A stretch of DNA of 64,000 nt from Paraburkholderia kururiensis JCM 10599 = LMG 19447 (GTDB taxonomy: Bacteria > Pseudomonadota > Gammaproteobacteria > Burkholderiales > Burkholderiaceae), in assembly GCF_003986935.1 (NCBI RefSeq), contig NZ_RJZE01000002.1, forward strand, positions 1 through 64,000. The letters are read 5' to 3'. A program made the translations under genes and the position numbers. Under the pieces are notes generated by a model. The model did no database searches. It was not told the origin of the DNA and was given only the letters and a program-made list of their open reading frames with translations. Below are positions 5,342 through 13,716 of this stretch, piece by piece; the stretch's first letter is position 1; each line of letters begins with the position of its first letter.

Positions 5342-6925
5342 TTACTCCCACTCAATCGTCGCCGGCGGCTTCCCCGAGATGTCGTACACCACGCGATTGA
5401 TCCCGCGCACCTCATTGATGATCCGGTTCGAGACGCGACCCAGCAATTCGTGCGGCAGGTGCGCCCAATGCGCGGTCATGAAGTCGAGCGTCTGCACCGC
5501 GCGCAGCGCCACCACGTATTCGTAGGTACGGCCGTCGCCCATCACGCCCACGCTCTTTACCGGCAGGAACACCGCGAACGCCTGGCTCGTGAGGTCGTAC
5601 CACGACTTGCCGGTTTCCTTGTCGACGGTGGTGCGCAGCGTTTCGATGAAGATCGCATCCGCGCGGCGCAGCAGGTCCGCGAAGTCGCGCTTCACTTCGC
5701 CGAGAATGCGCACGCCGAGCCCCGGACCCGGGAACGGATGGCGGTACACCATCTCGTGCGGCAGACCAAGCTTCACGCCCAGCTCGCGCACCTCGTCCTT
5801 GAAGAGTTCGCGCAGCGGTTCGAGCAGCTTGAGGTTCAGCGTTTCGGGCAGACCGCCTACGTTGTGGTGGCTCTTGATGGTGTGCGCGGCCTTCTTGCCC
5901 TTGCCTGCGGACTCGATCACGTCCGGATAGATCGTGCCCTGGGCAAGCCACTTCGCGTCCTTGAGCTTGCCCGCCTCGGCCTGGAACACCTCGACGAATT
6001 CAGCGCCGATGATCTTGCGCTTCGCCTCCGGATCCGTCACGCCCGCGAGCTTCGAGAGAAACGCCTCGCTCGCGTCCACGTGAATGACCTTCACGCCGAG
6101 GTGGTCGGCGAAGGTCGCCATGACCTGCTCGGCCTCGTTGAGGCGCAGCAGACCGTGATCCACGAACACGCACGTGAGCTGGTCGCCAATCGCGCGATGC
6201 AGCAGCGCGGCAGCGACTGACGAATCGACGCCACCCGACAAGCCCAGAATGACGTGCTCGTCGCCCACCTGCTCGCGAATCTTCGCGACGGCTTCGTCGA
6301 TATAGTGGCCCATCTCCCAATCCGCCTTCGCACCCACGATGCCGAGCACGAAGCGTTCGAGCATCGCGCGGCCTTGAACCGTGTGCGTGACTTCAGGGTG
6401 CCACTGCAGGCCGTAGAAATGACGCGATTCGTCAGCCATCGCGGCGATCGGGCACGACTCGGTGGAGGCCATCAGCCTGAAGCCTTCGGGCATTTCCGTG
6501 ACCTTGTCGCCGTGGCTCATCCACACCTTCAGCATGCCGTGACCTTCCGGCGTGCTGAAGTCTTCGATGCCTTCCAGGAACGTCGTGTGGTTGCGCGCCC
6601 GGACTTCGGCGTAACCGAATTCACGCACGTGACCGCCGTCCACCTTGCCGCCCAGCTGCTCGGCCATCGTCTGCATGCCGTAGCAGATGCCGAGCACGGG
6701 TACACCGAGTTCAAACACCGCTTGCGGGGCGCGCGGCGTATCGGTTTCGGTGACCGAATTCGGGCCGCCCGAAAGGATGATGCCCTTCGGCGCGAACTCG
6801 CGGACGAAGGCGTCGTCGACGTCGTACGGATGGATTTCCGAGTACACGTGGGCTTCGCGCACACGTCGTGCAATCAGCTGGGTGACTTGCGAACCGAAGT
6901 CGAGAATCAGGATCTTGTCGTGCAT
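5342..6925 (-). CDS. guaA: GMP synthase (glutamine-hydrolysing)
   Basis: It converts XMP, ATP and glutamine to GMP in the cytoplasm, the last step of de novo GMP synthesis. The 527-residue product has the class I glutamine amidotransferase domain first, with the nucleophile Cys81 in GICYG and His176/Glu178 in WHPEV. The ATP pyrophosphatase domain follows, with the PP-loop SGGVDSS at about 230-236, and the dimerisation domain ends in the usual IEWE. Length is normal. It is the last gene of a guaB-membrane protein-guaA set transcribed leftward, 146 bp after the membrane-protein gene. Its 3' end borders the accessory region of the window. Confidence 0.98.
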   Translation of the reverse strand: MHDKILILDFGSQVTQLIARRVREAHVYSEIHPYDVDDAFVREFAPKGIILSGGPNSVTETDTPRAPQAVFELGVPVLGICYGMQTMAEQLGGKVDGGHVREFGYAEVRARNHTTFLEGIEDFSTPEGHGMLKVWMSHGDKVTEMPEGFRLMASTESCPIAAMADESRHFYGLQWHPEVTHTVQGRAMLERFVLGIVGAKADWEMGHYIDEAVAKIREQVGDEHVILGLSGGVDSSVAAALLHRAIGDQLTCVFVDHGLLRLNEAEQVMATFADHLGVKVIHVDASEAFLSKLAGVTDPEAKRKIIGAEFVEVFQAEAGKLKDAKWLAQGTIYPDVIESAGKGKKAAHTIKSHHNVGGLPETLNLKLLEPLRELFKDEVRELGVKLGLPHEMVYRHPFPGPGLGVRILGEVKRDFADLLRRADAIFIETLRTTVDKETGKSWYDLTSQAFAVFLPVKSVGVMGDGRTYEYVVALRAVQTLDFMTAHWAHLPHELLGRVSNRIINEVRGINRVVYDISGKPPATIEWE

Positions 6926-7071
6926 GGCAGCGGACGGAATCTAAGAGAAAACGGATACAAAAAACCGCGCACGATGCGCGGCATGGATTTCAGTGCGTAC
7001 TTTTCAGTGCGTAGTGCCGGGCGCGGACGGATTGCGACTGCTTTGGAGCGGGCCGAGTCTTTCGCGTGGCG

Positions 7072-7884
7072 TCAGCCATGGAACGGCGGCCGCGGGGCGC
7101 CTGCGGCCTCCCTGCGGGCTTCGTCGCGGGCTGCGCTGGTGGTGCTTCCAGCCGCCGTCGTCTCGCTCGCCGCCCCCTGGCCGGCCGCTGCACTCGCCCT
7201 TTCCTGCGTCTCGTCGCGCCCCGCGGCAGCGGTGAGACCGGGTTCGACAGGATGGCCAGTAGCCGGACTCACGGGCGCTTCGCTCATGGTTGCCGAAGGG
7301 CCTGGCGCAGCGCTCGCGGAGTGATAAACGGGCGCCGGTTCAGGGTGAGCCGGCTCGACTACGGCGGGCTCAACCCGATAGCGCGCGGCATTGAATGCGG
7401 GCTCACTTCCGCTGACGGCAGGCGCGCCTTGCGGCGCCGGCTTCGCAGACCGGGCAGCCGTCGCGTCTTCTGCCACGCGTGCCTTCTCGCGCCTGCGTAC
7501 GGCCGAGGCCAGCCGCACGCTGCCCAGCCCGAGCACGAGCAACCCCACAGCAGCAAGCCCTGCCACGAGCTGTCCGAATCCCGTCAACGACGGCGTATGC
7601 AGGCCGATCAGCCAGACCAGCATCACCACGCCGCTCAGCCACTCGACGTGCCCCGCCACCTTGGCCACCGTAGACGTCATCGCCCCGTCGATCGACGCAT
7701 GCAAGGCGAGCCACGCCAGCCCGACGAGCGCGAGGCCGAACGCCTGGCCGACGAACGCCGGCTGCGGCTGCACGAGCTGCAAGGCGTTGTAGAGCGACGT
7801 CCAGGGCGTAAGCAGAAACAGCACCCCGAACGTCAGCAGCAACAGCGCATCGACAATCAGCACAGCGCGCAGCAGTGGCTTCAT
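7072..7884 (-). CDS. Membrane protein of unknown function with Ala/Pro-rich tail, between guaB and guaA
   Basis: The 270-residue protein has four likely membrane segments in its first half (about residues 5-27, 43-63, 80-98 and 102-124), followed by a basic RRREK stretch that should be cytoplasmic. The last 130 residues are low-complexity, rich in Ala, Pro, Glu and Ser, and probably disordered. I do not recognise a family with confidence. It starts only 5 bp after the guaB stop, so it is almost certainly cotranscribed with guaB, and guaA follows 146 bp later. Nothing in the sequence links it to purine synthesis. The strict spacing to guaB and good codon use make it a real gene. Confidence 0.8.
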   Translation of the reverse strand: MKPLLRAVLIVDALLLLTFGVLFLLTPWTSLYNALQLVQPQPAFVGQAFGLALVGLAWLALHASIDGAMTSTVAKVAGHVEWLSGVVMLVWLIGLHTPSLTGFGQLVAGLAAVGLLVLGLGSVRLASAVRRREKARVAEDATAARSAKPAPQGAPAVSGSEPAFNAARYRVEPAVVEPAHPEPAPVYHSASAAPGPSATMSEAPVSPATGHPVEPGLTAAAGRDETQERASAAAGQGAASETTAAGSTTSAARDEARREAAGAPRPPFHG

Positions 7885-7889
7885 TGGCG

Positions 7890-9350
7890 TCAGTCCACGT
7901 GGTAGTTCGGCGCTTCCTTGGTGATCTGCACGTCATGCACGTGCGACTCGCGCATGCCTGCCGCCGTGATTTCGACGAATGCGGCCTTCTCGTGCATTTC
8001 CTCGATAGTGCGGCAACCGCAGTAGCCCATGCTGGCTCGCACGCCGCCGATCAGCTGGAACAGGATCGCGTTGACCGAGCCCTTGTAGGCGACGCGGCCT
8101 TCGATGCCTTCCGGCACCAGTTTGTCGATGTTGGCGGAGTTGTCCTGGAAGTAGCGGTCCGCGGCGCCGTCCTTCATCGCGCCTACCGAACCCATGCCGC
8201 GGTACGACTTGTACTGGCGCCCCTGGTACAGGAACACGTCGCCCGGCGACTCTTCGGTGCCCGCCAGCATGCTGCCCATCATCACGGCGTTCGCGCCGGC
8301 CGCGATGGCCTTGGAGACGTCGCCCGAGTAGCGCACGCCGCCATCCGCGACCACCGGCACGCCGGTGCCGCGCAGCGCGTCCGCGACGTTCGCGATTGCG
8401 CTGATCTGCGGCACGCCCACGCCCGCCACGATGCGCGTCGTGCAGATGGAGCCGGGGCCGATGCCGACCTTCACTGCGTCCGCGCCGTATTCGACGAGCG
8501 CCTTCGCGGCGTCCGCAGTGGCGATGTTGCCGCCGATCACCTCGACCTGCGGGTAGTTCTTCTTGACCCAGCGCACGCGTTCCAGCACGCCTTTGCTGTG
8601 ACCGTGCGCCGTGTCGACGACGATGACGTCCACGCCGGCCTGCACGAGCAGTTCGACCCGCTCTTCGTTGTCCGGGCCCACGCCGACCGCGGCGCCGGCG
8701 CGCAACTTGCCGTGCTCGTCCTTGCAGGCGGCCGGGTGTTCGGTTTGTTTGGTGATGTCTTTGACCGTCATGAGGCCGCGCAGCTCGAACGCGTCGTTCA
8801 CCACGAGCACGCGCTCCAGACGGTGGCTATGCATGAGCGACTTGGCTTCGGAAAGCGGCGCGCCTTCCTTCACGGTGACGAGCCGCTCGCGCGGCGTCAT
8901 GATCGTGCGCACCGGTTCGTCGAGGCGGGTTTCGAAGCGCAGGTCGCGGTTGGTCACGATGCCGATCAACTGTGCGCCTTCGACCACCGGAAAACCCGAA
9001 ATGCCATGCTGCTGCGAAAGCGCCATGACGTCGCGCACCTTCATCTGCGGCGGCACGGTGATGGGGTCGCGCACCACGCCCGACTCGAAGCGCTTGACCT
9101 TTGCGACTTCGCGCGCCTGCTCGGCAGGCGTGAGGTTCTTGTGGACGATGCCCACGCCACCCTGCTGCGCCATGGCGATGGCGAGCCGCCCTTCGGTCAC
9201 GGTGTCCATGGCTGCGGACACGAGCGGGATGTTCAGGGAGATGTTGCGGGTCAGGCGGGTCTTCAGGCTGGTGTCGCGCGGCAGAACGTCGGAGAAGGCC
9301 GGGACGAGGAGCACATCATCGAACGTGAGTGCTTTCTGGATCAGACGCAT
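7890..9350 (-). CDS. guaB: Inosine-5'-monophosphate dehydrogenase
   Basis: It oxidises IMP to XMP with NAD+, the rate-limiting step toward GMP, in the cytoplasm as a tetramer/octamer. The 486-residue product is full length: a TIM barrel interrupted by a pair of CBS domains (about residues 94-205), which bind adenine and guanine nucleotides in the family. The catalytic loop GPGSICTTR carries the nucleophile Cys303, and the flap residues follow in YRGMGS and downstream. It leads the guaB-orf-guaA group. A good promoter lies about 30 bp upstream (9377-9405). Confidence 0.98.
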   Translation of the reverse strand: MRLIQKALTFDDVLLVPAFSDVLPRDTSLKTRLTRNISLNIPLVSAAMDTVTEGRLAIAMAQQGGVGIVHKNLTPAEQAREVAKVKRFESGVVRDPITVPPQMKVRDVMALSQQHGISGFPVVEGAQLIGIVTNRDLRFETRLDEPVRTIMTPRERLVTVKEGAPLSEAKSLMHSHRLERVLVVNDAFELRGLMTVKDITKQTEHPAACKDEHGKLRAGAAVGVGPDNEERVELLVQAGVDVIVVDTAHGHSKGVLERVRWVKKNYPQVEVIGGNIATADAAKALVEYGADAVKVGIGPGSICTTRIVAGVGVPQISAIANVADALRGTGVPVVADGGVRYSGDVSKAIAAGANAVMMGSMLAGTEESPGDVFLYQGRQYKSYRGMGSVGAMKDGAADRYFQDNSANIDKLVPEGIEGRVAYKGSVNAILFQLIGGVRASMGYCGCRTIEEMHEKAAFVEITAAGMRESHVHDVQITKEAPNYHVD

Positions 9351-9376
9351 GGCAAATCCTATAGGCGCAAAAGCAG

Positions 9377-9405
9377 ATTATACGCGATACCTCCCCGGTT
9401 TTCAC
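9377..9405 (-). promoter_or_regulatory. Predicted sigma-70 promoter of guaB
   Basis: On the minus strand GTGAAA (9405-9400) and a perfect TATAAT (9382-9377) are 17 bp apart, giving a leader of about 20 bases before the guaB ATG at 9350. No PurR-like operator was recognised around it. Confidence 0.6.
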
Positions 9406-9608
9406 TGCACGAACAGCAGCTTAGCGACGTTTTGCCGAAATTTTTTGAGGTGTCCGGCGCGAAAAATTCGCTTTGCGGTTCGCCTGCCGTTCGATCGGTT
9501 TTCGTTTTTGCGTTCGGTCGCCGCCGGCCCGTTGCAGGATCGAACAAGACCGCGCGTCGCCCATACTGTTAAGCTGCGCGCCTCGTTTGACCGTTTCCGG
9601 GATTTCAG

Positions 9609-10598
9609 ATGCAGCGCGGTGTGATGTACGGCGTTCTCGCCGGTGCTTTATGGGGCATGGTGTTTCTCGTACCCCGCCAATTATCGGATTTTTCGCCCTT
9701 CCTGCTGAGTTCGGGCCGCTACGTGATGTACGGGTTCGTCTCGCTTGCGGCGCTGCTGCCGATGATCCGCACCGTACCGGGCCGCCTCACGCGCGAGGAC
9801 CTCGCCGCACTGGTCAAGCTCGCCGTGGTCGGCAACCTGCTCTATTACCTGCTGCTCACGGGTGCCGTCCACATGGTCGGCATCGCACCGTCGTCGCTGA
9901 TTGTCGGCGTGTTGCCGGTGAGCGTGACGCTGCTCGGCCGGCGCGACCACGGCGCCGTGCCGCTTTCCCGTCTCGTCTGGCCGCTCGCGATGGTGGTGGC
10001 AGGCATCGTCTGCATCAACGTCGACCTGTTCTCCACGGGCGGCACGACGGGCGACGCAGCGGGTCACGACACGCTGACGAAGCTCGCCGGCATCGCCTGC
10101 GCGGTGGGGGCGCTTGCGTGCTGGACCTGGTTCGCAGTCGAGAACGCACGCTGCCTGCGGCGCATCCAGCATTTCAGCGGCAACGAATGGTCGGTGCTGT
10201 GGGGCGTGGTGACGGGCGCGCTCGGCCTCGTCATGTGGGGCGCTATCGCCCTACTGCCCGCCGGCACCGTGCAGACGGCGCTGCCGACACCGCGCTGGCA
10301 TCTGTTCTGGGCCTTGAATCTCGGGCTCGCGATCGGCGCGTCGTGGCTCGGCAATGGGCTATGGAACGCGGCGTCGCGGCGGTTGCCGCTCACGCTCTCC
10401 GGCCAGTTGATCGTCTTCGAGACGCTCTTTGCGCTGCTCTACGCGTTTATCTACGACCACCGGTTGCCGCGGCCGCTCGAGATTGCCGCCATCGTGCTGC
10501 TGGTGGCGGGTGTGAGCTGGTCAGTCCGCCAACACGGAAACGAGGATGGGGGCGACGGGCAGTCGATCGAGGAAAAGGCGCAGGCTGCGGCGCATTGA
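9609..10598 (+). CDS. DMT-superfamily (EamA-like) membrane transporter
   Basis: The 329-residue protein has about ten hydrophobic segments, the first starting at residue 5 (VLAGALWGMVFLVP). GALWG in helix 1 and GNGLWNAASRRLPLTLSGQLIVFETLFALLY-like residues near helix 9 are typical of EamA-type drug/metabolite transporters, many of which export amino acids or related compounds. The substrate cannot be told. It is divergent from guaB across 258 bp, and the tail after the last helix is polar and acidic. ATG 9609 is taken as the start because the first membrane helix begins directly after it. Confidence 0.85.
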   Translation: MQRGVMYGVLAGALWGMVFLVPRQLSDFSPFLLSSGRYVMYGFVSLAALLPMIRTVPGRLTREDLAALVKLAVVGNLLYYLLLTGAVHMVGIAPSSLIVGVLPVSVTLLGRRDHGAVPLSRLVWPLAMVVAGIVCINVDLFSTGGTTGDAAGHDTLTKLAGIACAVGALACWTWFAVENARCLRRIQHFSGNEWSVLWGVVTGALGLVMWGAIALLPAGTVQTALPTPRWHLFWALNLGLAIGASWLGNGLWNAASRRLPLTLSGQLIVFETLFALLYAFIYDHRLPRPLEIAAIVLLVAGVSWSVRQHGNEDGGDGQSIEEKAQAAAH

Positions 10599-10688
10599 TG
10601 ATGCACGGATCGCGCTCTGAAGACGCACGGCGCGAGGCGGGGCTGAAGGAGCGCTGGAAGCGCTCCGTACGCAGCGCGACCTGCCCGC

Positions 10689-11024
10689 TTACCGCGAATC
10701 CTTGGGCAACCACTTGCGCCCTTCGATCGAGCCTTCGCGGCGCGTTTTGTCGACGCGCCGCTGACGGGCGAGCTTCGGATCGACGATCAGCGGCCGGTAG
10801 ATCTCCACGCGGTCGTGATCGGCAAGCGGCGCGTCGAGCGGCTTGAGCTTGCCGAACACCCCGGTCTTCTGCCGCGTGAGGTCGATGTCAGGGTGCCGCG
10901 ACAGAATGCCGCTCGCGTCGAGCGCGTCGCGCAGCGTGGCGCCTTCGGGAAGGTCGACGGTGAGGAGTGTCTGCGCGTCGGGCAGCGCGTAGCAGACGTC
11001 GATGGTGAGCCGCTTCGTAGTCAT
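10689..11024 (-). CDS. rnfH: RnfH/RatB-family ubiquitin-like protein
   Basis: This small 111-residue protein has a beta-grasp (ubiquitin-like) fold by family: IDVCYALPDAQTLLTVDLPEGATLRDALDASGIL, then KTGVFGKLKPLDAPLADHDRVEIYRPLIVDPK, which is the conserved RnfH core, and a basic tail RRVDKTRREG. It lies 7 bp after ratA, the usual pairing (also called RatB). The E. coli pair was described as a toxin-antitoxin set, but an antitoxin role for this protein is disputed; the molecular function is not established. Confidence 0.9.
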   Translation of the reverse strand: MTTKRLTIDVCYALPDAQTLLTVDLPEGATLRDALDASGILSRHPDIDLTRQKTGVFGKLKPLDAPLADHDRVEIYRPLIVDPKLARQRRVDKTRREGSIEGRKWLPKDSR

Positions 11025-11031
11025 GCCGCGC

Positions 11032-11469
11032 TCACGCCCGCCCGTACCGCTGATCCGCGCGCTTCACGAACGACTCCACGAACGTGTTGGCGATGTGATT
11101 GAAGACGGGCCCGATGATCTTCTCGAGCACGATGCTCGTGAATTCGTAGTGCAGCGCGAATTCGATCTTGCAGGCGTCGGCGCGCAGCGGCGTGAAGCGC
11201 CAGTAGCCCGTGAACTTGCGAAACGGGCCGTCCGCGAAGTCCATGTCGATGCGCGTGGGCCGTTGCTGCGTGTTATGCGTGGCGAAATGGAGCTTGATGC
11301 CCTTGAAATGGATGTTGATGCGCGCCTCCATTCCGTTTTCGTCCTTGTGGCGAATTTCCACGCCACCGCACCAGGGCAGGAAGTTGGGGTAGTCGGCAAC
11401 GTCGGTGACGAGGTCGAACATCTGTTCCGCCGAATGGCGTATCAACACGGTTTTCTGGACATCAGCCAT
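11032..11469 (-). CDS. ratA: RatA/COQ10-like START-domain protein
   Basis: The 145-residue product has the polyketide cyclase/START-like fold: VQKTVLIRHSAEQMFDLVTDVADYPNFLPWC at the N-terminus and FNHIANTFVESFVKRADQRYG at the C-terminal helix. E. coli RatA was reported to interfere with 70S ribosome association, while the eukaryotic relative Coq10 binds ubiquinone; either role is possible here. I moved the start to the ATG at 11469, since homologues begin just before VQKT; the frame is open to 11520. It pairs with rnfH and lies head-to-head with smpB, the typical neighbourhood across proteobacteria. Confidence 0.9.
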   Translation of the reverse strand: MADVQKTVLIRHSAEQMFDLVTDVADYPNFLPWCGGVEIRHKDENGMEARINIHFKGIKLHFATHNTQQRPTRIDMDFADGPFRKFTGYWRFTPLRADACKIEFALHYEFTSIVLEKIIGPVFNHIANTFVESFVKRADQRYGRA

Positions 11470-11539
11470 AAATGCACGGCAGGCGGCGAGGATTGGGCAG
11501 CAGCGACGGGCCCGCGCCACGATTGCCGGCCCGCTTTGC

Positions 11540-11545
11540 TAAAAT
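11540..11545 (+). promoter_or_regulatory. Predicted -10 element of smpB
   Basis: TAAAAT lies 36 bp upstream of the smpB ATG in an AT-rich pocket of the ratA-smpB divergent gap. No clear -35 box was found at 16-18 bp. Confidence 0.35.
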
Positions 11546-11581
11546 CACAATTTTAAACGAGTTGGGCACTTTCCATATTTC

Positions 11582-12028
11582 ATGAGCATCATCGACAACA
11601 GGAAGGCCTTCTTCGATTACTTCATCGAGGAACGCTACGAGGCGGGGCTCGTGCTGGAAGGATGGGAAGTCAAGGCGATACGCGCGGGCCGCTCGCAGAT
11701 CAAGGAAGGCTACGTGGTGATTCGCGACGGCGAACTGTTCCTGATCGGGGCGCACATCAGCCCGCTGCCAGAAGCGTCCACGCACATCAAGCCCGACCCT
11801 GTCCGCACGCGCAAGCTGCTTCTGCACGGCAACGAGATCAGCAAGCTGATCGGCAAGGTGGAGCAGCGCGGCTACACGCTCGTGCCGCTGAACTTCCACT
11901 ACAAGGGCGGACGCGTGAAATGCGAGATCGGCCTCGCGAAGGGCAAGAAGCAGCACGACAAGCGCGAGACGGAGAAAAAGCGCGACTGGGAACGCGAAAA
12001 GGCGCGGCTCATGCGCACGCCGGGCTGA
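11582..12028 (+). CDS. smpB: SsrA-binding protein (tmRNA partner for trans-translation)
   Basis: SmpB binds tmRNA and places it in the empty A site of stalled ribosomes so that the incomplete protein is tagged for degradation. The 148-residue protein has the oligonucleotide-binding barrel with [34 protein letters not shown] at the start and the [20 protein letters not shown] basic tail that becomes helical in the decoding centre. Length is normal. The ssrA gene was not found in this window. It is divergent from ratA and followed by a GCCGCCC/GGGCGGC hairpin 12 bp after the stop. Confidence 0.97.
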   Translation: MSIIDNRKAFFDYFIEERYEAGLVLEGWEVKAIRAGRSQIKEGYVVIRDGELFLIGAHISPLPEASTHIKPDPVRTRKLLLHGNEISKLIGKVEQRGYTLVPLNFHYKGGRVKCEIGLAKGKKQHDKRETEKKRDWEREKARLMRTPG

Positions 12029-12039
12029 ACGTCGTCGAA

Positions 12040-12060
12040 GCCGCCCTCTTTCCGGGCGGC
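12040..12060 (+). terminator. Hairpin directly after smpB
   Basis: GCCGCCC (12040-12046) and GGGCGGC (12054-12060) form a perfect 7-bp stem with a 7-base loop. No T-run follows, so termination would be weak or Rho-assisted. Confidence 0.4.
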
Positions 12061-12108
12061 AAGCCGCACAACGCGGCGTGAATTGCCGGACACCCCCCGC
12101 AAAACAGC

Positions 12109-12131
12109 ACGGCCCGCAACGCGCGGGCCGT
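12109..12131. terminator. Hairpin between convergent smpB and qmcA
   Basis: ACGGCCCGC (12109-12117) and GCGGGCCGT (12123-12131) form a perfect 9-bp stem with a 5-base loop, lying between the 3' ends of smpB and the leftward qmcA. It could serve both strands, although the T-run is short. Confidence 0.5.
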
Positions 12132-12157
12132 ATTGCATGGCGAAGGCTCCAGCGCGG

Positions 12158-13090
12158 TTAGCTGCCGCGCACCTCGCTGCCTTTGCCCTTCACGATGGTG
12201 AGCGCCGAGGCGATCATCGATCCCATGTCGGCCAGATTGCCGGGCACGATCAGCGTGTTGCCCTGCTTCGCGAGATTGCCGAACGCGTTCACGTACTGCT
12301 CGGCCACCTTCAGGTTGACGGCTTCCATGCCGCCTTCGGACTGGATCGACGCGGCGATTTTCTGGATGGCCTGCGCGTTCGCCTCGGCCACCGCGAGAAT
12401 CGCTGCCGCCTGCCCTTGCGCCTGGTTGATCGCCGCCTGCCGCTCGCCTTCGGACTTCTGGATCGCTGCTTCGCGCGCGCCCGCGGCCAGGTTGATCTGT
12501 TCCTGCTTGCGTCCCTCGGATGCGGCGATCAACGCCCGCTTCTCGCGCTCCGCGGTGATTTGCGCCTGCATGGCGTGGAGAATTTCCTTCGGCGGCGTGA
12601 GGTCCTTGATCTCGTAGCGCAGCACCTTCACGCCCCAGTTGGAGGCAGCTTCATCGAGCGCGGACACCACGCTGTGATTGATGAAATCGCGCTCCTCGAA
12701 AGTCTTGTCGAGTTCGAGCTTGCCGATCACCGAGCGCAGCGTGGTCTGCGACAACTGCGTGATGGCGAAGACGAAGTTGCTCGATCCGTACGACGCCTTC
12801 ATCGGGTCCGTCACCTGGAAGTACAGCACGCCGTCCACCTGGAGCTGCGTGTTGTCGCGCGTGATACAAACCTGGCTCGGCACGTCGAGCGGAATCTCCT
12901 TGAGCACGTGCCGATAGGCCACGCGGTCGATGAACGGCAGCACGAAGTTGAGCCCCGGCGTCAGCGTGGCGTGATAGCGCCCGAGCCGCTCCAGCACCCA
13001 CGCATGCTGCTGCGGCACGATCTTGATGGTCTGCGCGATCAGCACCACGACGATCACGAGCACGATCAGCCCGACGACTGGTATTTCCAT
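12158..13090 (-). CDS. qmcA: SPFH-domain membrane protease modulator (QmcA/stomatin family)
   Basis: The 310-residue protein has one N-terminal membrane helix (residues 4-22) and an SPFH/band-7 domain (about 25-190; QQHAWVLERLGRYHATLTPGLNFVLPFIDRVAYRH). A long Ala/Glu/Gln coiled-coil (about 190-265) precedes a hydrophobic tail. This is the stomatin/paraslipin pattern; QmcA associates with the FtsH protease in E. coli and scaffolds membrane microdomains. It lies 45 bp downstream of a NfeD-like gene, a pairing widespread in bacteria. Confidence 0.92.
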   Translation of the reverse strand: MEIPVVGLIVLVIVVVLIAQTIKIVPQQHAWVLERLGRYHATLTPGLNFVLPFIDRVAYRHVLKEIPLDVPSQVCITRDNTQLQVDGVLYFQVTDPMKASYGSSNFVFAITQLSQTTLRSVIGKLELDKTFEERDFINHSVVSALDEAASNWGVKVLRYEIKDLTPPKEILHAMQAQITAEREKRALIAASEGRKQEQINLAAGAREAAIQKSEGERQAAINQAQGQAAAILAVAEANAQAIQKIAASIQSEGGMEAVNLKVAEQYVNAFGNLAKQGNTLIVPGNLADMGSMIASALTIVKGKGSEVRGS

Positions 13091-13135
13091 GGTTGTTCTC
13101 CGTTTGTTGTGCTGCGCTTTTTCTATTGCGCCCCG

Positions 13136-13579
13136 TCAGGCGGGCGACCCATGCTTGCGCGCCGCGACGACGAGGCAACTGCCGCGCAGCGCGGTGATCT
13201 CGTAGAAGTGCGCGTCCTCCGGTTCGCCCGGCGCGAGCTCCACGTCCCACTGCGCGCCGCGGTACATCGCCCGTGCCCGACGGTCGCGCCAGGCCGTCAC
13301 CGTGAGCGGCGACCCGATGTCGATATTGACGTCCGGATTGTGCGCCGCGTCTTTGCGACGCAGCCGCCCGAAGCGCGAGCGACGCAGTGCCAGCACCGCG
13401 ACGAGCGCCACCAGCGCAGCCACGGCGAGCTGCACTTCGACTGGCGCGCCGCTCCACTGCGCGAGCCCCGCGGCTATGAAGCCGAGCGCGATCATCAACA
13501 GATAGAACGTGCCGCTCATCAACTCCAGCACGATCATCGCCCCCGCGCCGACCCACCAGAACAGTCCGTGAATGGCCAC
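13136..13579 (-). CDS. NfeD-family membrane protein, partner of the SPFH protein
   Basis: The protein has two or three hydrophobic segments (about residues 5-22, 25-43 and 45-62 of the shorter form) and a C-terminal soluble OB-fold-like domain (NIDIGSPLTVTAWRDRRARAMYRGAQWDVEL), as in NfeD proteins that work with stomatin-type partners. The frame is open from a GTG at 13603, but that codon lies inside the ppsA terminator stem. I prefer GTG 13579, which has a strong GGGGGG purine tract 7 bases upstream, giving 147 residues. It is followed by qmcA in the same direction. Confidence 0.85.
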   Translation of the reverse strand: MAIHGLFWWVGAGAMIVLELMSGTFYLLMIALGFIAAGLAQWSGAPVEVQLAVAALVALVAVLALRRSRFGRLRRKDAAHNPDVNIDIGSPLTVTAWRDRRARAMYRGAQWDVELAPGEPEDAHFYEITALRGSCLVVAARKHGSPA

Positions 13580-13591
13580 GACGATCCCCCC

Positions 13592-13623
13592 AAACGAAAA
13601 CACCCCGGATTGACCGGGGTGTT
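13592..13623 (-). terminator. Intrinsic terminator downstream of ppsA
   Basis: On the minus strand AACACCCCGG and CCGGGGTGTT form a perfect 10-bp stem with a 5-base loop (13623-13599), followed by TTCGTTT. It lies 94 bp after the ppsA stop and just upstream of the preferred NfeD-like start. Confidence 0.75.
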
Positions 13624-13716
13624 ATAGCACGTGTTGCAGCACGAATCGGGCGCTTTCTTCGCCGCGGCGTTCGGCAAGCGACAGCACTGACCGAACGCTG
13701 CAGGTGCGCTCGTGAA

